Notes under the pieces: model-generated
Told to the model about the DNA's origin: nothing
The model's database searches: none
Seen by the model: the letters and a program-made list of their open reading frames with translations, nothing else
From: Gymnopilus junonius
Lineage: Eukaryota; Basidiomycota; Agaricomycetes; Agaricales; Galerinaceae
Direction: 5' to 3'
DNA: 31,001 bases
Assembly (NCBI GenBank): GCA_015501075.1
Contig: JADNYJ010000380.1
Coordinates: 1 to 31,001, forward strand
Position numbers and translations under genes: made by a program
Shown here: positions 22,015 to 31,001 of the stretch, piece after piece
How positions within the stretch are numbered: position 1 is the stretch's first letter
Layout of the letters: each line of letters starts with the position of its first letter

Positions 22015-22629
22015 GGTGGCATCGGTAAGAGTTGGAGAAAGAGTGCGATGTACAGTTAAAAGCTTCCTGATGAGAGCCTGATGCCGTTAACGTGACGCTT
22101 CGTGTTTTACGGCTAACAGCATAGGTTTTCTTCAGGGTCGCATTCGAGTTAGTGTAGAAGACCATAATCGGCATTTTCTCAGAAATATAATTATAAATCA
22201 AGGAACGAGAGGTCAGGATCCTTGCTCCGAAGGTTTGGGCGGAAGTGCTCAGGTTATTTAACTCATGCAGTCCCGAAGCATAGCGCAAGAAGTCTTTCGA
22301 ATTCAAAAAACACAAAAGCTAGAGAACCTCAAGCCATTCCCAGGGGTTCCCAGGTGAGAAGTCAGCGTAAATGCCAAGGAGTTGCTCGCTTCATCATGTG
22401 CGATAGCCGGTCTAGACGGTGACTGCAGCAAAAGCAAGGCGAGAGGTCGTGCCACCGTTTAGGATACTGAAGGGACGGTGTCAAGTGCCATCAAATGATC
22501 TTACCATTCATACGTAAAAATAGAACCCGGGCGGCTACAACCGATGCTTGGTCTTAGCGGATCCAGCCAAACACAACTGTTCCATTTATATCGCGATGAA
22601 CCGCAAAAAGACTCATTCATTCCTTCCAA
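22015..22629. promoter_or_regulatory. Divergent region between the DUF6593 and MYND genes
   Basis: The two genes start at its borders and read outwards, so it holds both promoters. A TTTATATCG motif at about 22585-22593 lies some 40 bp before the MYND ATG and could act as its TATA-like element. The minus-strand open frame at 21971-22315 overlaps the DUF6593 start in another frame and has no recognisable content. Confidence 0.35.
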
Positions 22630-24395
22630 ATGTCCCTTACCCCCCTTAACCTTCTCGTCCAAGAATTCAATTCTCTCCCTCGCAGGGACAAAGCTCCCAG
22701 CGGTCGCGTCTCCAACGAGTGGCATTTTGATATTCGTTATGTCCAAATTGAGCCGACCCCCTCTCATGTTCTCGTTTTGATCAACCCCCAATCCCAATTT
22801 ATCCACATGGAGAGGCTTCCTGTCGGACTCCCTGCAGATAAGAGCGGCATCGCCTTTTTTCCCGAGTCTGGAAAGGAAGCGGCCCCGGAAATCGCCAAAG
22901 CTCTACTTCACTCGTTCGTGAACAATCTTAGACAGGGGCAGTTTATGGCCCACAAACCCCCACCGGCTTTCGCGCCTTGGAAGCTCACAACTGAAGACAA
23001 GGATGTTGCTGCGGAAGTAGGCAAGGAGCTCAAGCGCTTGGGAATCAGCCCCGACGCTTTACACGAAATTGGAGTGTCCCGCAAGTCTGTCAACATGATC
23101 ATGGACGCGGCATTCCATAAACTCTTCGCTACCGTAAAGAAATCCATTGGGATCTCCGGCCTCATTGACGCGGTCATTCAGACCCCTCAGCACATTGGGT
23201 TTTCTAACTTCAAGCTTATGCCACGCGAACCTCCGCGCATGCCTGGCGAGACTAAGGAAGAGCGACGTTTCAATGACGCTCTTCTTTATGTGCAGCAACT
23301 TATGAACGCCCGTCCGCCTAAGGCGTCGGATGTCGAGACAAAGGTGATGGTCCAACATCAAGGTCGAGAAATGCAGTTGGTTTTGCAGAGGACTGAAGAA
23401 AAGCCCCCGAAGGTGATCAAGGCGGAAGCAGACCGCGGAGACCCAAACGCCGCATTCGATTACGGCTTGAGGTAAATAAACCGGATTCTCATTACTCATC
23501 TCATCGTTTTTTTATCTCACCATGACAAACAGACTTCTCATTGGCCTTGGCTGTAAAGCACAACGCACCCTCGCCAGGGACTACCTCATCAAAGCCCTCT
23601 CTGCCCCGGATGCGTCTGACGAACTCAAAGCCACGGCCCACGGCGTCCTCATTGACTGGTATGTCTCGTCCTGCTGTCACGACTTTCGCAGCCGCTACAT
23701 GTTCGCTGCTTCCCACCATGCCAACCTTGCCGCGAGATACTGCAAGCTCGTCTCTCCTAAGAATGTCCATGCGTCGCCTGCAGTCCTTTTCTTCATGTCT
23801 AGGGTGTTCGAGACCCAAGCGAAAGCGCACGTGGAGTTAAACTACTGGTTCAAAGATGCGATTGCAGCATATGAATTTAGGAACGCGCAGTACGCAAGTG
23901 GGAAACAGAAGATGGAGCAGAAGAGGTTGAAGAACCCAAATAGGTATCGCTGCGCGGCTATTGGGTGCGGCATTGAAGCGGATTCGGGAAGCATGTTATC
24001 TAAATGTAAGTTGATTGTCCATCCTTTCTTTCGCAGCGCTTATTATTCCCTTCGTTTACCAAGGTGCTGGCCAATGTGACCAGGGCAAGAAGCCTAGTTA
24101 TTGCAGCAAAGAATGCCAGAAGGCAGACTGGAAGAACCACAAACCATTCTGCAAGCCCGGTATGCCTTGCTCCGTCATTGACACAGATGCCCCCGGCGTC
24201 CTCGGGTCGGCAGGCCCTTCTTCCAAAGAAGGCGCCATTCAGGTTCCTATCAGCCATGCGGATGGATCGACCCACGTAGTGAGCTCGTCTACGCTCGATC
24301 CGCAGATGTTAAGGGAAATCCGGGACTATGCGCAAGGTGCGGATCTTGCGGGCACCAGGTCAATTACCATGGAGCTGGAGAGGATTACGATGTAA
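22630..24395 (+). CDS. MYND-type zinc-finger protein
   Basis: Three exons, 22630-23471, 23533-24005 and 24064-24395, join in phases 2 and 1 and give 548 residues. The middle (about residues 265-360: ADRGDPNAAFDYGLR, ARDYLIKAL, AHVELNYWFKDA) looks like a helical, Sel1/TPR-like repeat region. From about residue 418 the MYND finger reads RYRCAAIGCG...LSKCAGQCDQGKKPSYCSKECQKADWKNHKPFC. This gives the full C-C-C-C-C-C-H-C zinc set. The intron at 24006-24063 falls inside the codon of the third zinc Cys (T|GT) and the join restores the finger exactly. MYND fingers bind proline-rich peptides; this protein's partner is unknown. A 33-nt GT...AG stretch at 23660-23692 inside exon 2 is in frame and open, so it could be retained or removed without a frame change. 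Confidence 0.88.
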
Positions 24396-24807
24396 ATTTT
24401 CTCGATTTAAATTCAGTCTGCCAATATCCCTGAGGAGGGAGGTGGACTTTAAAGGTTAGAAATTGTTTGACATTATGCTGGTAGTAGCTCTGTGAATGTT
24501 AATCTTCTTTGGACGGGTTTTACTCAGAGAATTTTCTTTCGCCTGTATTTCCCTCGGGCTCAGGTCATCGTTCTGTGGGCAATGCCGTTCATCCTTGTGA
24601 AAGTGATGAGCTGTCCTGCGGACCATCTTAAAGAGCAAAACACCTTTTCTTTCTGCTCAAGCCTGACAAACACTCCTTTGATCGGATATCAGTCCACATA
24701 AGGAAAGTAATCTCCCAAATTTAGACGCAACTCCGAGTTGATGGGATTGATGTGAATCAGTCTGTCCGTTTGTCTCACCTCGACGTCTTCCTAAACTCAT
24801 TCACGCC
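24396..24807. other. Intergenic stretch between the MYND gene and F-box copy 2
   Basis: The 3' UTR of the MYND gene and the 5' side of the F-box-like pseudogene. The short open frames here lack conserved motifs. Confidence 0.4.
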
Positions 24808-26258
24808 ATGTCCACCTTCATATCCCCACTTCCATTAGAATTGCTTGAGCACATCATAGACAACTTCGATATCAGCTCTATAAAGGACAGAAAATCCCTC
24901 TCCCAGATCGCCTCCACATGTCGTTCCTTTGCCGGCATATCGCAAAAGCGCCTTTTCCACGATGTCTACATCAGGATCACGCTTGAGTTCTATAGAGCGG
25001 AACATTGCCCTCACAGTGCATGGGACCGCTATCGTGTTCTCGATTCAGCGGAAAACCAGGCTTCATCGGGACCTCGGTGTTTGGACATACTCGAGACTTC
25101 CCCCCATCTTGCCAATTACGTCCGGAGTTTAACGCTTATGCCAACTTATGAAACGTCGAATGCTGGTAATACAGATTGGCAGCCGGCTCTTTCTTTGTAT
25201 GCAATCATTCCACGCCTACACAACGTTCAAAGGTTTACAATATCTGATATGGAGAAATCTTGCTGTTGGGAATGTATGGATGTCCAACTTCGTGAACTTA
25301 TGTGCGGACTCCTACAAACCCAACTCGAGGAACTCGACCTTCGTTCATTTCATAATATCCCAAGAAGCTTCTTCACAAAATGCCCCTCCTTAAAGAAGCT
25401 ACACTTTGAGTGTCTAGACCTACGAACATCTGACCCAGAGGACTTTCCAATCGTGCCTGCTTTGGAAATCCTCAACTCGAACTCCTGGAAATTCTTTGCT
25501 TTGGACCTGCATCTGACTTGGAAGAAGATCATTCGTGGTTTAACTCTTCATATTTGCTATTTGACTTAACGCACCTGAAGAGCTTCAAAATCACGGCTCG
25601 CTATTTTTTTCCTACCCAAAAATTCCTGGAATGTTTTTCGAAAAGCCTTGAAAACCTTGAACTTGGGACCCATGATTTCTTCCCAGGCAGCCATCTATGT
25701 ATGTCTTCACTCAGATTAGCTGTAATGCAACTGATTAAATCCTTCGATAAACCATCAGGCACGACTTCGATAATCCATTGAACAGCTCAGTGATAGAAAG
25801 GCCATACCAACGTCTGCCGCCAGATCTCAACGCGCTGGAGAATTACGGACACTCAAGGTTTATGGTGCTATTCACGGGACTTTGTTCTCGTTTGCCAACT
25901 CCTACGAGACCAATCTCCCATTCCTTTCAGACATGTTGAAGACCCTGCATGTAAAGCAATCTCGACTCCCATTCTCGAGGTCACTCTTGAAATACAGGTA
26001 TATCATCTCCCAATCAAATTCGCTTTGGAATCTGTGCGCTGGTCCCGTATGATGGCTAGCGTAATGAATCAGGATACGATTGCTGCTCGGTTTGCAGTAT
26101 TCAACCTACACTTGCAGAGAAGTTTATACACACTTGAGAAGGTTGATTTTGATGCGTCAGATATCTTCGATAGGGACGACGGTCTGAAGGTGCTTAGGAG
26201 TAGCGGTTATTTGACATATCTTCCTTCCAAAAAGCCTAGCATACGTAGGAGTATATGA
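24808..26258 (+). pseudogene. F-box-like protein, copy 2, frameshifted
   Basis: The ATG at 24808 opens MSTFISPLPLELLEHIIDNF and LSQIASTCRSFAGISQKRLFHDVYIRI, the same F-box pattern as copy 1. SPHLANYVRSLTL, LSLYAIIPRLH and QLEELDLRSF then match copy 1 in order. The frame is lost near 25505-25520: the in-frame reading stops at 25569, while FDLTHLKSFKITARYFFP continues one frame over. The intron donor of copy 1 (CAG|GTGAGT) is CAG|GCAGCC here. After the former intron ELRTLKVYG, YETNLPFLSDMLKTL and SDIFDRDDGLKVLRSSGYLTYLPS match the C-terminus of copy 1, with one more single-base loss at about 25970 (SRLP-ILEVTL). The copy is therefore broken in at least three places. It lies inverted relative to copy 1, with about 4.8 kb between them. 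Confidence 0.8.
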
Positions 26259-27593
26259 AGCAAAAACAAAACGAAACACGAAACATTCACTGCTTCTTTG
26301 GGTCTGTCGAATGACCTGTTCTTAGGCATTAAAGAGAATTCGCCGCATTCGAGCAACCAGGATTTTGAACAAGGGCATCATATGATTACTAGTTCAATGA
26401 GTTGAAGGTTGACCGAGCGGGAGGTGTAAGAAGAAAGGCGGAAGGTTCATTCTTCCCTCCGGAGTACAACATTTGAAAAAAAAAAGAGAGCCAGAGAATT
26501 GACCATTTCTATATTTATAGCTTTAGATGATCTAACAGGGAGAATAAGTACAAAGGCTAACAGGTTTGTCTTGTAAGGGTTACCACCAAAAGCTTGAAGA
26601 ATTTTATGAAATCATTATTCCAACCCTCGGAAGTTTCCATTCTTTTTGTGGACAGACTTCCTTTCAAGAATCCCTATGCTAGTACCGGCAGGTACGCAAT
26701 GACTTGATAAAGGAAAAAAGTTTGTTTCTGTACTTCTAACCACCTCGGCGAGTATTTCCGCGAAAGAGAACATAATTTTTTCATAAAACTTCACTGGATT
26801 CCAGATTCGCAAGCCGCCGAAAGGTTTCGTATGAGTTACAAGTCGGATATAGGCGTCGTAATTCGGCATCATTGACACAGTACTTGGGTAGGATACAGCG
26901 CTTACCACGCTCGTTGAGGATTTGACAATTCAATCCCTCAAGGGTTGTCGAATACGCCGTGATGTTGAGCGGCGCTCGTTGCCAGAGTGGAAGCCGACAG
27001 GATGCGTGGGTAGACATTACCAGCGTTTGGCGTCGACAAAAGCAGAGAATTTGAGAGGGGCGGATCCATATGTGGGGAGTGTTCAACAACGAAATGTGAC
27101 GTATTTCGAAGGACCAGCATTCGGATTCAGTTAGCCGGGTCGACGTGTTGATGAAAAACGCTTACGCAGCCCCGCTGCGGATGAGTAGATATCGTCACGT
27201 TAGTCATGCTAATCACCAGTAGCTAGTCCGAAGATAATGACGGTGCCGTACAATGAGTGGTTGGGGATGGAGAACTACTTTAAAATTTCACGACTTGTTC
27301 CACAGAAAGCAAGAAGAAAGTGACTGCGGTGTAAGTATGCATAGTACTATGATATGCGGGGGTATACCTGGGCACTACTCAAGAAATTATATAGTGACGT
27401 CCGATAGTTAATGTAGAGGTGAAGCGTGACGTAGTAAGCATGAAAAGCATAAGGACTCATTCCCTGGTCCCTTGCCTTTCGGTATTCTACTTGTAAAGCG
27501 CACGTTACGAAATCCCAGAATAAGGCACCGCACTAGCAAAATAGTATCCGGGTCGGCTACCAAACCGGCCACAAAACCAGTCCTTACTTAGGT
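26259..27593. other. 1.3-kb stretch without a recognisable gene
   Basis: This lies between the F-box-like pseudogene and the stop of the acid phosphatase gene. A minus-strand open patch at 26781-27089 (containing ILNERGKRCILPKYC, then ELRRLYPTCNSYETFRRL) looks slightly protein-like but has no ATG start or partner exons that I can place. A10 at about 26475 is simple sequence. Nothing else is supported. Confidence 0.3.
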
Positions 27594-30269
27594 TCAGATC
27601 TTGCCCGGTTTTGGAGGCGACCCTCTGACAGTTTCCCATGCTGGGCCAGTAGGGACAGTCCAATTTCCATGGCAGTCGTAGATCCAGTCCACTTCACTTA
27701 TGATCTCCTTCATTGCTGATATGAAGGTATCTAGAGGGCACATCCCATCCCTCTGCTCGGGGCATCCGCGAATTCCAGTCAGAGGACTGACAGCATCGTT
27801 AATGACAATCCTTATCTGTGGTCCTGGGAGATCGGTGCATTCCAGGACTGAAAATAAATTTAAGGTTAGTGTGTCAGTTATATCTGGTGAGTAGGGGAAC
27901 TGGAAGGGGATGCGCACGTTGGAATTGAATGTTGGTAGCGAATGGGGCAAGCTCTGCTACTCGGAACGTCCGATCATGGGGTATGTGAGTGTAAGGCAAC
28001 GGGCCGCTCGCCGCAAAGTTGGTCAAATTGAGTGCGGTGATAACTGAAAATCGAGGTTAGTTTAGCGTAGAAACTCATGATAGTCATGAAACACCACGAA
28101 CTATTGAGAACAACGACCTCGTGGGTAGCGTCAACGTAAAGACTCTGTCCAAGAGGGAACGTTACGTGGCTGTCATCCAGGGTGGCATTAGTGGAGCTGT
28201 TGTGCACTTGAATGGGCGTATGCGTAAGACGAGCAACCATTTCCTGAATATATCCAACACCCTGCACGCGGGCGACAGGAGATCCAAAAGCGCTGCTGTA
28301 CCTGTAAACATGACTTAGAGTGGAAAAAAAAGTGCAAGTGTTGAGAAGGTGATACCAGAATGAAAGATCGAGCCTAGATAGTCACGTCAGAATTTGTATG
28401 CAGACCAAATAAGGAGATAAAGAAGACATACGCGTAATTGAAACCTTCCCATTCGTCTTCCGTGAACAGCTCACAGAACTTTGAATAGCCTAATGCAACA
28501 GTCTGCAAACAACATCGACAAGGTCAGGAGTGAAAATAATAGCAAACCATATATCCTGACCTCATAAGCACATAGCTGTTGCATAATGTATGTGTCTTCA
28601 ATGGATAAGTCAAGCCCGTGTAGTTGCTTCTGTAGTCGCTTCTGGGCGTCCTTAAGATATCTCTCTGCCCAGCGCGCAGTGTACCAATTGCCCCGATCGG
28701 CTTTCGAGCTGTCTTTGGCATTTGGACATCTGTGTTGAACGGGGATGATCAGTTCAAAACGCAAAAGCGAATGAGAGAAAGACGTACGTCTTGTACGGCG
28801 AAAGAGTATTATTGAACTTGAAGACGAGTTGAGCGAAAAAAAAGATGGAAAAGGTGAGTTATTACATACACCATCTGCTTCTATTGTGATGCTTTGTTGG
28901 TATTGACCATCGAAAGGGTAGCCGAAGAATCCGATGGCAAAATTCATTGCGGAAGCCAGCATACGATCTCTGGACGCAAGATTGAGGAGTCACACCTCGG
29001 CGCTGATAGAAACACGTACTGGGATTCCGTTCTGAACACTGGAATAGTCTTTTTCTCTGTGAAGTTCTGAAATTAAATATATGTCAGCTGTGTAGTAGAC
29101 ATGGCCGAGGATTAAGACTTTCGGACCTGGAGCAGGAAACCATATTTCATGCGTAAAGAGATTCCGAGATCATCTATAGGATGTTAAATTCAGCAGGAGG
29201 GGAACAGGAATAAAATGAGCAAACAAACATAATTGTTGCCGTCCAAAGGGTGTCAGCACTGAGTGAGAATTGTCAGTAGTATGAAAAGCAGCTGGAAGGT
29301 CCTCTCGTACATTCTTCGCCTAATTTATACGTCCTACAAGCTCCGTTAGTACATTATAAGCAAAAAATGGGGAAGAATCTGACCATTCGTTCAAAAAGTC
29401 CAAATCACCCGAAGCATTCCATGATTCTGGAGACTTGTGAAGCTTGCCTCCGAACTTGGAAGGTCCACCGTACGAAGCTGCGTCAAGAATATTTAAACGA
29501 TGAATGAAAGACGCAATAAAGTACTGGACACACCCCAAGCAGTCGGATACCTGGCTCCATGCCTGTGCAAAAAATGCAAACCTGTGATCTTACACGTTTC
29601 TGGAGGCTCAGGACCCGAATCAACGCCAAATTTGCTTTTTTCGACACTATACCACGGTGACAAATTGCCCCAGTTACGGAATAAGTTGAACTTGGGCTTC
29701 TTCCCCTGTGACAGTGATAGATCACTAGCTTCCACCTCCATCTTCTGGGGTCGGATTAGCTGGTCGGAGCATGAACCTGGGTGGATGGGGTATGCAGGAG
29801 CCGTGGCGATAACAGCAGCTTCGGCTCCAGTGGGTGTACCTCCGGCGTAGCCAACATTGGAAGGAAAGAGCGATGGGTATACGTTGGTTGGTTTCGTCGG
29901 AGGGAAATTATGCACTTCGGTAGACCCAACATAAGGTGGTGCCATTACGGTAACGACGTCCTGGTCATGGTGCGCAGCTACCGGATGCGAACTAGCCCTT
30001 CCGCCAAAGCACTGAAGACCACAGACGGCATACTGGGCTAAGAAGCACGCGATTGTACCTAGAACAAATGCACCTGAAAGGTGTAGAGCTGAGAACTTGG
30101 CTTGTGTACAATTCCCTTCATTGAGGAACGAGGCCTTCGACTTTTGTACTGGTGCCAAAACCTCTAGTGCGGAAGTCGGTAGGAGAGCATCAGTCTCGAA
30201 TGTTTGTGAGTCATAAACGACAGGGCCTTCTTCATTGGCGCCAGCTTCAATATCGGGCCTTCCAGGCAT
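27594..30269 (-). CDS. Histidine acid phosphatase (phytase-like, 'phosphoglycerate mutase-like'), type II membrane anchored
   Basis: Fourteen exons (29534-30269, 29384-29477, 29311-29333, 29229-29258, 29127-29173, 29020-29066, 28870-28969, 28788-28816, 28561-28729, 28432-28502, 28356-28373, 28102-28301, 27918-28043, 27594-27847) join in consistent phases to 647 residues. FLHRHGARYPTAW near residue 238 is the RHGxRxP phosphohistidine motif. GRQQLYDLGISLR, CPNAKD and FGSPVARVQGVGY follow, then YVDATHEVVVLN, where HE replaces the usual HD proton-donor pair. Four Cys near the C-terminus (CTDL, CPEQ, CPLD, YDCHG) could form disulphides. The first exon encodes a cytosolic tail of about 60 residues, a membrane span (GAFVLGTIACFLAQYAVCG) and a Pro/Ser-rich stalk before the catalytic domain. 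This suggests a cell-surface or vacuole-facing enzyme releasing phosphate from organic esters. The ATG at 30269 was chosen because the longer frame begins with GTG. Confidence 0.88.
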
Positions 30270-30556
30270 TTCTACGGCTGGCACGACTGGTGTACAGACG
30301 CGCTGGTCAACGGAAGTAGGGAGGAGAGGTTAGGAGGTAAAAGTTTAAACAGTTGGAGCCCTCAGAATCAATTTGGCATATGGGGACCAAGTATATTCTC
30401 ACGCTAATCAGTCTAATTGGTGTACATACCCCTGTTCCATGGTAAGTATTGGAGTATTCGATATCATGGCGTGGGCTTTCATGAACGAATCATGATGGTG
30501 TAACTTGGGTATCAAGATTTTTGCGACGGTTTTACACAATTTTGGTACAATACGAT
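30270..30556. promoter_or_regulatory. Promoter side of the acid phosphatase gene and 3' side of WBP1
   Basis: A 287-bp gap between two genes on the minus strand. It holds the WBP1 3' UTR and the start region of the phosphatase gene. An upstream noncoding first exon for the phosphatase gene is possible but not visible. Confidence 0.35.
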
Positions 30557-31001
30557 CTATTCAGTCTTGCCAGCCTTCCCCGCACGTTTGTTGCCGTGTT
30601 GGACTTCTCCAGCCAACCAAATAGCAGAGAAGAGGAAGAAGGCCATGCTTGTGCTGATAGCACCTGCGTAGTAAGGCCATGCGGCAGATAAGAAACGAGG
30701 ATATCCATCATGTCGTGGCGGAACGACAGGGACAGTAGTCGAGCTATGAAGATATGTCCAACTAAAACAAAGCATCAGGATCAGGAATGAGCAGAATCAG
30801 GACACAAACTGACCCTTTGCGCTTCCAATCGACAACGAACTTGAAGACACCGTGTCTGTCAGGTGCGCGGAAAGTAGTAGAATATTTCCCTGGCGCCCCT
30901 GGAACTGGAGGAAGCGAAGACCGAATATGAGGGTCAAGCATCGTAAATTCCAATTGCAAGTCTTTGATTCCGGAGTATGGCTCCCATGTTGCCTTCTGGG
31001 G
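30557..31001 (-). CDS. WBP1: Oligosaccharyltransferase subunit WBP1/OST48 (DDOST), C-terminal part, cut by window edge
   Basis: The window shows the last 131 codons in two exons (30814-31001 and 30557-30761), joined in phase 2 by a 52-nt intron so that WKRKG-WTYLH is restored. Reading from the edge it contains ATWEPYSGIKDLQLEFTMLD, GKYSTTFRAPDRHGVFKF and VPPRHDGYPRFLSAAWPYY. A membrane span (AGAISTSMAFFLFSAIWLAGE) and a short Lys/Arg-rich tail (HGNKRAGKAGKTE) follow. This matches the C-terminus of WBP1/OST48, an essential subunit of the ER complex that transfers the dolichol-linked glycan to Asn. The Lys-rich tail fits a dilysine-type ER retention region. The N-terminal domain lies beyond the window. 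Confidence 0.93.

Noticed and set aside
21971..22315. 114-codon minus-strand frame upstream of the DUF6593 gene
   Set aside because: It has no recognisable content, overlaps the well-placed DUF6593 start in another frame and has no supporting splice sites.

Overview
The window is nuclear DNA from a filamentous basidiomycete, most likely an agaricomycete. Almost every gene is cut by short introns of about 48-80 nt (longest called 141 nt) with GTRNGT-type donors and YAG acceptors. The families are typical of mushroom-forming fungi: DUF6593, TPR-CHAT, glyoxalase-like, F-box/LRR-like and MYND proteins, and a 'phosphoglycerate mutase-like' acid phosphatase. Exons were joined by hand from splice sites, phase and family conservation. 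All CDS spans therefore run from start to stop with introns inside. No tRNA, rRNA, CRISPR array or intact transposon was seen.

Left part (1-7.6 kb): the 5' end of a sterol-glucosyltransferase-like gene (minus, cut by the edge); PER1, the GPI-anchor lipid-remodelling factor (plus); a TPR-CHAT protease-like pseudogene (minus) with one frameshift and one TGG-to-TAG stop; and two tandem DEDDh exonuclease genes of the ERI1-like group (plus).

Middle (8-17.5 kb): a tandem series of three glyoxalase-like genes in different states. The first is frameshifted near its 3' end, the second is a relic, and the third is open because a 17-bp duplication and an extra A cancel each other. Then follow ALG2 (minus, dolichol-linked mannosyltransferase), a decayed Argonaute gene (plus) that has lost its PAZ, MID and front PIWI parts, and a Rab11/Ypt3-type GTPase (minus) whose P-loop region is only in frame if a 5-nt microexon is used.

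Right part (18.5-31 kb): an F-box-like gene (minus), an L-rhamnose mutarotase (plus), a DUF6593 gene (minus), a MYND zinc-finger gene (plus), a frameshifted second copy of the F-box gene in inverted orientation, a 14-exon membrane-anchored histidine acid phosphatase (minus), and the C-terminal part of the oligosaccharyltransferase subunit WBP1/OST48 (minus, cut by the edge).

The housekeeping genes PER1, ALG2 and WBP1 all serve ER glycoprotein or GPI-anchor biogenesis, and the Rab serves membrane traffic. Between them lie fast-evolving accessory families, several duplicated and partly dead. I see no coherent new multi-gene system. The most notable items are the compensated frameshift, the microexons and the internally deleted Argonaute.
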